From contig JACSSC010000034.1 in NCBI GenBank assembly GCA_014879445.1, positions 18,290 through 82,289 of the forward strand: a stretch of DNA of 64,000 nt, in the 5' to 3' direction. Both the position numbers and the translations under genes were made by a program. Source of the stretch: Candidatus Competibacteraceae bacterium (GTDB taxonomy: Bacteria > Bacteroidota > Bacteroidia > CAIKAF01). The notes below the pieces were generated by a model. That model ran no database searches. It worked only from the letters and a program-made list of their open reading frames with translations, and had not been told where the DNA came from. Below, one piece after another: positions 51,731 to 59,127 of this stretch (the first letter of the stretch is position 1; each line of letters opens with the position of its first letter).

Positions 51731-52474
51731 TCAAATCACTTTGGCCTCGTCGTGCAACAAGCGAACCAACTCTTCCATATTTTCGGGATCTACCAACTTA
51801 ACGCCCGCTTTTGCCGGTGGCATTTCAAATTTTTGAATCGCAACTAATGGAGCAACATTAAAGGGCTCAACTACTGTTATTGGCTTGGTGCGAGCCGCCA
51901 TAATACCTCTCATATTGGGTATGCGTTGATCTGCCATGCCTTTCGCTGCGCTTATTACTACCGGCATCGGGGCTTCCAAAACTAGTATTTCTCCTCCCAA
52001 TTCGCTCTCTACACGCACTTTGTCTGATTCAACATCAAGCTTGTTGGCGGGCGTTATAAATTCCCAACCTAGTAATTCGGCAACCATCCCCCCCACTTCT
52101 GCATTGTTATAATCAATGGTTTCTTTACCTGTTAATACCAGTTTATAATCCTGCGTTTTTGCGTATTCTGCAATCTGTGAAGCTACAAAAAACGAATCAG
52201 CAGGCAAAGCATTAATGCGAATGGCATCGTCTGCACCAATGGCCAACGCCTTTCGTATAATAGCATCATCTTCGGCTAGTCCTACCGTAATAATACTAAC
52301 TTTACCTGTTCCCAATTGCTCTTTAAGCTCCAACGCACGAACCAAAGCATACCATTCATCCGATGGATTAACAATATATTGCACATTTGAACTATCAAAT
52401 CTTGTGTTATTGTCGGTAAAGGCAATCTTTGATGTGGTGTCGGGCACTTTGCTAATACAAACTAAGATATTCAT
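51731..52474 (-). CDS. etfB: Electron transfer flavoprotein beta subunit
   Basis: EtfB binds AMP and pairs with EtfA. It has 247 residues: the N-terminal ILVCISKVPDTTSKIAFTDN, VNPSDEWYALVRALELKEQ, and the conserved LTGKETIDYNNAEVGGMVAELLGWEF with the DxxxG block. The C-terminus (MPPAKAGVKLVD) wraps onto EtfA in known structures. A -7 element (TAATTTTG, minus strand, 52515-52522) lies 41 nt upstream. The pair suggests fatty-acid or amino-acid oxidation feeding the respiratory chain. Confidence 0.96.
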   Translation of the reverse strand: MNILVCISKVPDTTSKIAFTDNNTRFDSSNVQYIVNPSDEWYALVRALELKEQLGTGKVSIITVGLAEDDAIIRKALAIGADDAIRINALPADSFFVASQIAEYAKTQDYKLVLTGKETIDYNNAEVGGMVAELLGWEFITPANKLDVESDKVRVESELGGEILVLEAPMPVVISAAKGMADQRIPNMRGIMAARTKPITVVEPFNVAPLVAIQKFEMPPAKAGVKLVDPENMEELVRLLHDEAKVI

Positions 52475-52514
52475 TTTGCAGTAATTGACTTGTTTATTTT
52501 TTTTTTACGTGTTG

Positions 52515-52522
52515 CAAAATTA
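52515..52522 (-). promoter_or_regulatory. -7 promoter element for etfBA
   Basis: TAATTTTG on the minus strand, a full TAnnTTTG match 41 nt upstream of the etfB ATG. No -33 box was found. Confidence 0.4.
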
Positions 52523-52582
52523 ATAATTTCATTCAAATCACACTATACGCAAAGCATGGAATGTATAAAAACTGCCATATGG

Positions 52583-52612
52583 TTGTTGTTTGGTGAAATT
52601 TACATAGTTTCG
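52583..52612 (+). promoter_or_regulatory. Possible promoter of the methyltransferase gene
   Basis: TTG (52583-52585), 19 bp, TAGTTTCG (52605-52612): correct spacing with one mismatch in the -7 box. The ATG is 43 nt further on. Confidence 0.35.
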
Positions 52613-52655
52613 CCTCGCAAACTATCCGTTCGATTTTATTTTCATTATTCATATC

Positions 52656-53450
52656 ATGACAAAGCCAAGTGAAAAATACCAACCAGAGGTTTACTGGAAC
52701 GAGGTTGCCCGCCAGGTATCTGACAGAAAGGATATTCGCATTATGGCCGGCGACGATGAGCCCTATTATCGTTATAAAAGAAAAAGATACTTACAGCTTA
52801 TGGATGCTGTAAATTTTGAAGGAAAATCTGTGTTGGAAATTGGCCCCGGGCCGGGTGGCAACTTAGATTACCTGACCCACCGCAATTGTAGTCGTTTGGC
52901 TGGCGCCGACATTTCATCCAATATGATTGAATTGGCTGGAGAATTGCTCAAAAATAAAAACGTGGAACTGGTTAAAATCAATGGCACAGAACTCCCCTTC
53001 AATAATGATACTTTTGATATCGTTTTTACTTCAACTGTTCTTCAACACAATACCAACGAACAAAACCTAATGGCCTTAATGGCAGAAATTTGTCGCGTGT
53101 CTGGTGATGAGGTTTTACTTTTTGAGCGAATTGAAAACAAAATTAAGGGGCACGAAAGCAATCTTGGGCGCCCCATCAGTTATTATGCTGGCATAATGAA
53201 AAAAGGAGGATTCGATCTTATAGAAAAAAAACCAATGCCACTGCAAGCAAGTTACTATACTTGTGGAACCATTAGAAAAGTTTTTAATCCCCGCTCTAGA
53301 AAAGAAGGTGAGCCGCTTACAGCTTTTTCTATTGGCTTGCAAAAAATAACATTACCCATAACCCGTTGGTTGGATGAAATAATTCCCAGCAACCGAGATG
53401 TGATTATGCTCCGATTTAAAAAAATTAATTCCTCTCAAAACAACGGATAG
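52656..53450 (+). CDS. Class I SAM-dependent methyltransferase
   Basis: A 264-residue cytoplasmic methyltransferase of the Methyltransf_11/UbiE-like fold. The SAM-binding motif I is VLEIGPGPGGNLDYL (about residues 61-75), followed by the acidic ADISSNMIELA, ELPFNNDTFDIVFTS (motif II/III) and a post-core VSGDEVLLFERI. The substrate is not evident; small molecules such as lipids or quinone precursors are possible. It sits between etfB (divergent) and pdhB, with no operon link to either seen. Confidence 0.85.
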   Translation: MTKPSEKYQPEVYWNEVARQVSDRKDIRIMAGDDEPYYRYKRKRYLQLMDAVNFEGKSVLEIGPGPGGNLDYLTHRNCSRLAGADISSNMIELAGELLKNKNVELVKINGTELPFNNDTFDIVFTSTVLQHNTNEQNLMALMAEICRVSGDEVLLFERIENKIKGHESNLGRPISYYAGIMKKGGFDLIEKKPMPLQASYYTCGTIRKVFNPRSRKEGEPLTAFSIGLQKITLPITRWLDEIIPSNRDVIMLRFKKINSSQNNG

Positions 53451-53485
53451 TCCCGATTGTTACAGACGTTTTAGAAGAATCTTAT

Positions 53486-53493
53486 TACATTTG
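53486..53493 (+). promoter_or_regulatory. -7 promoter element for pdhB
   Basis: TACATTTG, a full TAnnTTTG match 23 nt before the ATG at 53517. No -33 box at preferred spacing. Confidence 0.4.
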
Positions 53494-53516
53494 GTTTCAT
53501 TTTATTTTGATGTTAT

Positions 53517-54494
53517 ATGAGAGAAATTCAGTTTCGTGAGGCCATCAGAGAGGCCATGGTGGAAGAAATGAGAAGAGATGATTCCGTTTTCTTGATGGGA
53601 GAAGAAGTGGCAGAATATGACGGCGCTTATAAAGTCAGTCAAGGAATGTTGGCCGAATTTGGTCCACGCCGTGTCATTGATACGCCTATTTCTGAATTGG
53701 GTTTTACAGGTATCGGTGTAGGTGCTGCTATGAACGGGCTTCGACCGATTGTTGAATTTATGACATTTAATTTTTCGCTGGTTGCCATTGATCAAATCAT
53801 AAACAATGCCGCCAAAATTCATCAAATGAGTGGTGGACAATTTAATGTGCCTATTGTTTTTCGTGGAGCAACTGCCTCCGCCGGCCAATTGGCCGCTACA
53901 CATTCTCAGGCATTTGAAAACTGGTATGCCAACTGCCCCGGACTTAAAGTGGTTATTCCATCTACGCCATACGACGCCAAAGGGCTTTTGAAAAGTGCTA
54001 TTCGCGATAATGACCCTGTTATTTTTATGGAGTCGGAGCAAATGTATGGTGATAAAGGCCCTGTGCCCGAAGAGGAATACTTGATTCCTATTGGCAAAGC
54101 ACATATTCTTAAAGAAGGAGGGGATGTGTCTATCGTTTCCTTTGGTAAAATTATTAAAGCTGTATTGGCTGCTGCTACTGTGCTAGAAAAAGAGGGCATT
54201 AACTGCGAGGTGATTGATTTGAGAACTGTACGACCTGTTGATTACAACACCATCATTCATTCAGTAAAAAAAACCAACCGATTGGTCTGTGTAGAAGAAT
54301 CGTGGCCGCTTGGAAACATCAGCACGGAGGTGGTTTTTACAGTGCAAAAAGAGGCCTTTGATTTTCTTGACGCCCCCGCCATCCGTGTTACGGGTGCTGA
54401 TACCCCTATGGGTTATGCCCCCACCCTTATTGAAGAATATCTACCCAATCCCGAGAGGGTTGTGAAAGCAGTGCGTAAAGTCATGTATAAATAA
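53517..54494 (+). CDS. pdhB: Pyruvate dehydrogenase E1 component, beta subunit
   Basis: Beta subunit of the thiamine-diphosphate E1 enzyme that decarboxylates pyruvate for acetyl-CoA. It has 325 residues: FREAIREAMVEEMRRDDSVFLMGEEV with the ThDP-activating Glu, SELGFTGIGVGAAMNGLRPIVEFMT, GAMASAGQ-like GATASAGQLAATHSQ, FMESEQMYGDKG, and a C-terminal transketolase domain (VIDLRTVRPVD, VEESWPLGNIS). No pdhA is adjacent; the OmpA-like gene follows 64 bp later. Branched-chain E1-beta is similar, but motifs and length fit PdhB. Confidence 0.93.
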   Translation: MREIQFREAIREAMVEEMRRDDSVFLMGEEVAEYDGAYKVSQGMLAEFGPRRVIDTPISELGFTGIGVGAAMNGLRPIVEFMTFNFSLVAIDQIINNAAKIHQMSGGQFNVPIVFRGATASAGQLAATHSQAFENWYANCPGLKVVIPSTPYDAKGLLKSAIRDNDPVIFMESEQMYGDKGPVPEEEYLIPIGKAHILKEGGDVSIVSFGKIIKAVLAAATVLEKEGINCEVIDLRTVRPVDYNTIIHSVKKTNRLVCVEESWPLGNISTEVVFTVQKEAFDFLDAPAIRVTGADTPMGYAPTLIEEYLPNPERVVKAVRKVMYK

Positions 54495-54558
54495 TCTTTC
54501 AAATCTCGCTAAAAAGAATTATCACATTTCATCAAGCATCAAAACATTAATAATCAAC

Positions 54559-55833
54559 ATGAAAAATTCACTATCGGCTTTTTTATTTTTAGTACTAATT
54601 TCTCAAACCTTTGCCCAGGATGACGCCCGGCAAAATGTGGCCTCGCTTTTTAGTGGAGCCAGAATCCTTAAATATCCAGCATCTTATACCACTTCTTCAA
54701 GCACCGGTATGGTGAAAAATTTTTCACCTGATGCCCTGATTGATAATTCTCAACAAAAAATTTGGTGTTCTTATCAAAACAAATCTGCTCCATTTGTTTT
54801 TGAAATTGAATTAGTTGAAACATGTATTATTTCTGAGTTTGAATTTAATAATATCGTGGAAAATTTCGCAGGTATCGGCGCCAAAGAAGTAATGATAGAG
54901 GTTTCGCCAGTAAAAAAATCCCCCGTTTTTTCAAAAGTCCTCACAGCTACTTTAAAAGAAAAAGATATTTCAAAGTTTACAATCGTTCCATCAGAGGCCC
55001 GAATTATCAGATTGACTATACTCTCAAATCATGGTCATCTGCAATACACCGAACTTGCAGAGTTTAAAGCGTGGGGAGAACCCAAAATTAAAGATATTCA
55101 GCTCATTCAAATTGACGGGCATTGGAATTCAAACTGGGATGCCTTAACTTTTAAACAACGTGGAACGCTTGTAGATGGTAATTATGTGTTTAATAATGGC
55201 GTAATTCGTTTTGGCGGGATTCAGCGAAATAAAATTACATATACCTGGGTTGAAGATGTTATAAAACGAAAGGGGAGTACAATTATGTTTATGAATGAAG
55301 AGGGTAATGAGCTGATTGGTATTTGGTGCTATGATAATAACTGGAATGAATATGGGTTTTGGATACTAAACCGGGCAAAAGGAATTCCTCTTACTCCATA
55401 TGTGGCTGATATAGAATCTTCTCAATTAGATATAAAAGAAATCAAAACAGAAACAAGCGTTGTGAAAGAGATTGAAAACGAGCTGAAATCACAAAAAAAA
55501 ATTGTGGTTTATGGAATTAATTTCTCTTTTAATTCAGCCGAAATATTATCCGAATCTCACGTAGTTCTTCGTCAAATTCTGGCAGTACTAGAAAATAATC
55601 CCAATATGAAAATTCGAATCGAGGGCCACACCGACGATATTGGCTCTGATGATTATAACAACCGCCTTTCTCTTCAAAGAGCTGAATCTGTTAAAAAATT
55701 TTTTGAAAATGCCGGTATAAACAGTGCTCGCTTGCAAGCTGAGGGCAAAGGTGAGACAAAACCTGTTGCATCAAATGATTCGGAAATGGGTAGATCGCTA
55801 AATAGAAGGGTTGAAATACACTTGGTTGAATAA
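54559..55833 (+). CDS. OmpA-family protein with N-terminal discoidin-like domain
   Basis: A 424-residue exported protein: signal peptide KNSLSAFLFLVLISQTFAQ. A discoidin/F5-8 type C-like beta domain (about residues 40-172) has SPDALIDNSQQKIWCSY, VFEIELVETCIISEFEF and YTELAEFKAWGE. An uncharacterised beta domain follows (about 180-280). The C-terminal OmpA peptidoglycan-binding domain (about 315-424) has INFSFNSAEILSESHVVLRQ, IRIEGHTDDIGSDDYNNRLS, RAESVKKFF and RSLNRRVEIHL. It probably anchors a carbohydrate- or envelope-binding domain to peptidoglycan. No barrel is visible. Confidence 0.85.
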   Translation: MKNSLSAFLFLVLISQTFAQDDARQNVASLFSGARILKYPASYTTSSSTGMVKNFSPDALIDNSQQKIWCSYQNKSAPFVFEIELVETCIISEFEFNNIVENFAGIGAKEVMIEVSPVKKSPVFSKVLTATLKEKDISKFTIVPSEARIIRLTILSNHGHLQYTELAEFKAWGEPKIKDIQLIQIDGHWNSNWDALTFKQRGTLVDGNYVFNNGVIRFGGIQRNKITYTWVEDVIKRKGSTIMFMNEEGNELIGIWCYDNNWNEYGFWILNRAKGIPLTPYVADIESSQLDIKEIKTETSVVKEIENELKSQKKIVVYGINFSFNSAEILSESHVVLRQILAVLENNPNMKIRIEGHTDDIGSDDYNNRLSLQRAESVKKFFENAGINSARLQAEGKGETKPVASNDSEMGRSLNRRVEIHLVE

Positions 55834-55851
55834 TGAAAACCAAACTGTTAT

Positions 55852-57720
55852 TCATCTCCCCATCATCACCATTAAAACTGAAATATCTGCCGGCGATACG
55901 CCACTAATACGTGATGCCTGTCCTAAGGTTTCGGGCCGAATATGTGATAATTTTTGTCGCGCCTCCATAGATAATGATGTTATATTCAAGTAATCAATAG
56001 TCGTATGAAGTCGAATATTCTCTAAGCGCAGCATTTTTTGAGCATTTTCTACCTCGCGGATAAGGTAACCGGCATATTTAATGGCTATTTCGGCTTGCTC
56101 GGCAGCTTCTTCTGCATAAGATTCTAATTGAATCTGATTATTCAATTCGGGGATGGCCAATTGTAATGCCTGTAATTGCACCCCAGGCCTTGATAATAGA
56201 TTATGAAGTTTGGTTTTTTGGGTTAATGGCGCACTTCCAATTGATTCTAAATATGGATTAATTTGTTCGGGAATAGCTGACAATTCATGAAGAATCTTAT
56301 AAATTTTTTCGGTTGAACTAATTTTTTTTCTTACTTTATCCATTCTTTCATCCGAAGCAAGCCCAATTTTATGCCCAATTTCCGTAAGACGGATATCGGC
56401 ATTATCTTGTCGAAGCAAAATGCGATATTCGGCTCGTGAAGTAAACATTCGATAGGGTTCATTAGTGCCTTTGGTTACTAGGTCGTCAATTAAAACGCCT
56501 ATATATGCATCGGATCGAGACAATATTAAAGGGCTAAGATTATTAATTTTCCTGTGGGCGTTAATGCCTGCCATTAAGCCCTGGCAAGCCGCCTCCTCAT
56601 AACCGGTCGTGCCATTGATTTGTCCTGCAAAATAAAGGTTTTCAATAATTTTGGTTTCAAGTGTATTTTGTAGCTGAGTAGGGTCGAAAAAATCATATTC
56701 AATAGCATAACCTGGTCGAAAAAAAACTACATTTTCAAAACCTGCAATTTTTTTCATGGCTTGATATTGAATTTCCGCCGGCAAACTGCTTGAAAAGCCA
56801 TTAATATACATTTCTACAGTGTGCCATCCTTCGGGTTCGATAAAAAGTTGATGTCGGCTCTTATCTGAAAAACGGGTAATCTTATCTTCAATAGATGGAC
56901 AATATCGTGGGCCGACACCTTGAATGCGACCTGAAAATAAGGGACTTTTATCAAATCCTGTTTGCAAAATATCGTGTACTTCTGGATTTGTATAGGCGAT
57001 ATAGCAATGCTTTTGTTTGGTCGGCTTCTGGGTGTGTAGAAAAGAAAATCCGCTTACTAAAGAATCTCCTTCCTGAACCTCCATTTTAGAATAGTCCAAA
57101 CTTCTTCCATCTACGCGTGGGGGGGTTCCTGTTTTCATTCTCCCGGCATCAAAGCCCATCCCAACGAGTTGTTCTGTAATACCCTGAGATGCGGGATCTC
57201 CGGACCGTCCACCACCAAAAGAAATGTCTCCAATATGAATACGGCCATTTAAAAATGTTCCGTTGGTTAATACGACCGCATTGGCAAAAATTTGTTGGCC
57301 AGAGGCTGTGCATACACCAACAACCTTTGAATCTTTAAAGATAAGTGACGTTACCATATCTTGCCAAAGGTATAGTTGCGGTATGGCCTCAAGCTGCATT
57401 CTCCATTCATTTGAAAATGCCCACCTATCGTTTTGGCTTCGTGGGCTCCACATGGCTGCACCTTTCGATCGGTTTAACATACGAAATTGCAACATGGAGC
57501 GATCTGCCACAACACCTGTTAATCCTCCAAGCGCATCTATCTCCCTAACAATCTGACCTTTAGCCACGCCGCCAATAGCTGGATTACATGACATTTGGGC
57601 CACCTTCCCCATATCCATCGTAATGAGCAAAACCCCTGAACCCAAACGGGCAGCAGCGGCAGCAGCTTCTGCGCCGGCATGCCCCCCACCTACAACAATG
57701 ATGTCAAAACTGCTATTCAT
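55852..57720 (-). CDS. mnmG: tRNA uridine 5-carboxymethylaminomethyl modification enzyme MnmG (GidA)
   Basis: With MnmE it modifies U34 of several tRNAs; FAD-dependent. It has 622 residues from ATG 57720: FAD motif VVGGGHAGAEAAAAAARLG (about 9-27), MSCNPAIGGVAKGQIVREID, GTFLNGRIHIG, GRMKTGTPPRVDGRS, the QINGTTGYEEAACQGLMAGI block, and a C-terminal helical MnmE-binding domain with LSMEARQKLSHIRPETLGQASRISGVSP-type sequence. The frame extends to 57753, but that extension only translates a parS-like site and homologues start at the later Met. mnmE is not in this window. Confidence 0.96.
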   Translation of the reverse strand: MNSSFDIIVVGGGHAGAEAAAAAARLGSGVLLITMDMGKVAQMSCNPAIGGVAKGQIVREIDALGGLTGVVADRSMLQFRMLNRSKGAAMWSPRSQNDRWAFSNEWRMQLEAIPQLYLWQDMVTSLIFKDSKVVGVCTASGQQIFANAVVLTNGTFLNGRIHIGDISFGGGRSGDPASQGITEQLVGMGFDAGRMKTGTPPRVDGRSLDYSKMEVQEGDSLVSGFSFLHTQKPTKQKHCYIAYTNPEVHDILQTGFDKSPLFSGRIQGVGPRYCPSIEDKITRFSDKSRHQLFIEPEGWHTVEMYINGFSSSLPAEIQYQAMKKIAGFENVVFFRPGYAIEYDFFDPTQLQNTLETKIIENLYFAGQINGTTGYEEAACQGLMAGINAHRKINNLSPLILSRSDAYIGVLIDDLVTKGTNEPYRMFTSRAEYRILLRQDNADIRLTEIGHKIGLASDERMDKVRKKISSTEKIYKILHELSAIPEQINPYLESIGSAPLTQKTKLHNLLSRPGVQLQALQLAIPELNNQIQLESYAEEAAEQAEIAIKYAGYLIREVENAQKMLRLENIRLHTTIDYLNITSLSMEARQKLSHIRPETLGQASRISGVSPADISVLMVMMGR

Positions 57721-57729
57721 TATCTGCTC

Positions 57730-57745
57730 TGTTTCACGTGGAACA
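57730..57745. other. parS: parS-like ParB binding site in the mnmG leader
   Basis: TGTTTCACGTGGAACA on the plus strand; its complement TGTTCCACGTGAAACA is identical to a well-known Bacillus subtilis parS sequence and one base from a perfect palindrome. ParB/Spo0J binds such sites to load the chromosome segregation complex near the replication origin. It lies 10 bp upstream of the mnmG ATG and 5 bp downstream of a -7 box. No parA, parB or dnaA gene is in the window, so the site is identified from sequence alone. Confidence 0.75.
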
Positions 57746-57750
57746 CGATG

Positions 57751-57758
57751 CAAAATTA
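57751..57758 (-). promoter_or_regulatory. -7 promoter element for mnmG
   Basis: TAATTTTG on the minus strand, a full TAnnTTTG match in the 43-bp gap between DUF456 and mnmG. It would start transcription near 57747, so the parS-like site (57730-57745) forms the beginning of the mnmG transcript. Confidence 0.4.
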
Positions 57759-57763
57759 TACAA

Positions 57764-58261
57764 TTAAATCAATCTTCCCAGCGCGGCTATGGTTTTTGCG
57801 ACAAAGAAGAAGGCCATAACGGCTGCTGAAATAAATTTTAGCCCTGTGCCCAGCATAAAGCCAACAAATGCGCCAAACGCAGCCCTTAAGGCGTCTTGGC
57901 TGTTCTTTCCATAAATAAGCTCTCCAATAAGAGCGCCGAGAAATGGGCCAATCACCACCCCCCAAGGCCCTAAAAAAAGGCCGACTATAAGCCCTATCGT
58001 GCTTCCCCAAACTCCATATTTAGATCCGCCAAACTTTTTTGTGCCTGCTGCCGGTATAATATAATCTAAAACGGTGACAATGGTTGTTATAATAATAAAC
58101 AAAATGATCCCAGTCGTGCTAAATTTATTTTCAGGAGCTGAAAAATGCATGCATAATATACCAGCCAAACTAAGTGGGGGGCCGGGTAGTACAGGCAAAA
58201 AACTCCCCACCATGCCTAATATTATCAAAACAGCGCCAACTGATATTAAAATCCATTCCAT
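57764..58261 (-). CDS. DUF456-family membrane protein
   Basis: A 165-residue inner-membrane protein of the DUF456 family: VLIILGMVGSFLPVLPGPPLSLAGILC at the N-terminus, ILFIIITTIVTVLDYIIPAAGTKKFGGSKYGVWGSTIG and GLFLGPWGVVIGPFLGALIGELI, with glycine-rich membrane segments. Function is unknown. ybeY lies upstream with one base between, and mnmG downstream. Confidence 0.85.
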   Translation of the reverse strand: MEWILISVGAVLIILGMVGSFLPVLPGPPLSLAGILCMHFSAPENKFSTTGIILFIIITTIVTVLDYIIPAAGTKKFGGSKYGVWGSTIGLIVGLFLGPWGVVIGPFLGALIGELIYGKNSQDALRAAFGAFVGFMLGTGLKFISAAVMAFFFVAKTIAALGRLI

Positions 58262-58262
58262 G

Positions 58263-58688
58263 CTAAAAATCTCTTTCTGATAAACACCTTTCTTCAGCGT
58301 TTCTCATCGCTTCTTTCTGTTCTTGAGTTTTGTCGTCGTAACCACACAAATGCAAAACCCCATGTATGATTACTCGGCACATCTCGTTCGCCATGCTTAC
58401 ATGGTATTGGGCAGCATTTTCCCTCACCCGATCCGTGCTTACATATAACTCTGCTTTGATTTCGGGCAATCCGTCTGAAAAATCAAAAGTGAGAATGTCT
58501 GTATAATAATCGTGTGATAAGTGGGCTGCATTTAGTGTTCTAAGATATTCGTCAGAGCAAAGAATTATGGAAAGCTCGGCAATCCTCTTGCCTTCTGAAA
58601 TAACACATTCTTCAACCCATTTTGAAATTTTCTTTTTGTTTTTCAGTACATAATTGGACTGAAAAGAAAAAAATTGAATGTGTTTCAT
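58263..58688 (-). CDS. ybeY: Endoribonuclease YbeY (rRNA maturation factor)
   Basis: A metal-dependent RNase involved in 16S rRNA 3'-end maturation and ribosome quality control. 141 residues: LSIILCSDEYLRTLNAAHLSHDYYTDILTFDF and the catalytic HGVLHLCGYDDKTQEQKEAM near residue 109. In proteobacterial YbeY the motif is HGxLHLxGYDH; here the third ligand position is Asp, a substitution also usual in Bacteroidetes relatives. It lies 2 bp after the ATP-binding protein gene and 1 bp before DUF456. Confidence 0.93.
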   Translation of the reverse strand: MKHIQFFSFQSNYVLKNKKKISKWVEECVISEGKRIAELSIILCSDEYLRTLNAAHLSHDYYTDILTFDFSDGLPEIKAELYVSTDRVRENAAQYHVSMANEMCRVIIHGVLHLCGYDDKTQEQKEAMRNAEERCLSERDF

Positions 58689-58690
58689 AA

Positions 58691-59107
58691 TTAATTGGGC
58701 TGAATACGGAAGCCCAATCTAACCATAGCCCCATTTTTTTCAAATTCTACTTCATCTGCTAATCGTCGCATTAAAAACACGCCTCGCCCATTCGGCTTAT
58801 CTATGTTTTGAGGATCTGTGGGATCTGGAATTACTTCTGGATTAAAACCCTGCCCCTCGTCACATACGGTAAAATACAACATCGAATTACACATGTTATA
58901 GCTCAAACAAACACTCTTTGATGAGTCAAAAGCATTTCCATGTTGTATGGCGTTATTCATGGCCTCGGTTAGAGCCACTAATACATTTCCATAAATGTCT
59001 TTAGATATTTCATATCTTTCAAAAACCTCTATCACAATGGGTTCAATTAGTGATATACTTTGTGGCTCAGATGTCATCTTCATTGTATTCGTTTCTTCAA
59101 TAATCAT
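58691..59107 (-). CDS. RsbW-like serine kinase/anti-sigma-type ATP-binding protein
   Basis: A 138-residue GHKL-fold protein: N-box LTEAMNNAIQHGNAFDSSKSV, G1-like CDEGQGFNPEVIPDP, G2-like NGRGVFLMRRLADEV. It fits the HATPase_c_2 group that includes anti-sigma factors RsbW/SpoIIAB, which bind a sigma factor or phosphorylate an antagonist. No partner gene is adjacent, so the target is unknown. It is followed by ybeY at 2 bp and preceded by the DUF4175 gene. Confidence 0.88.
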   Translation of the reverse strand: MIIEETNTMKMTSEPQSISLIEPIVIEVFERYEISKDIYGNVLVALTEAMNNAIQHGNAFDSSKSVCLSYNMCNSMLYFTVCDEGQGFNPEVIPDPTDPQNIDKPNGRGVFLMRRLADEVEFEKNGAMVRLGFRIQPN

Positions 59108-59127
59108 TGGGTATTTATTTATAATTT

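Noticed and set aside
52490..52672. 60-residue plus-strand frame before the methyltransferase
   Set aside because: It covers the etfB and methyltransferase promoters, has no family features, and runs into the methyltransferase start.
53502..54104. 200-residue minus-strand frame opposite pdhB
   Set aside because: Mirror of a clearly conserved gene; its translation has no coherent fold or motif.
57721..57753. N-terminal extension of MnmG
   Set aside because: The extra residues are only the translation of the parS-like site, and homologues start at the Met at 57720.
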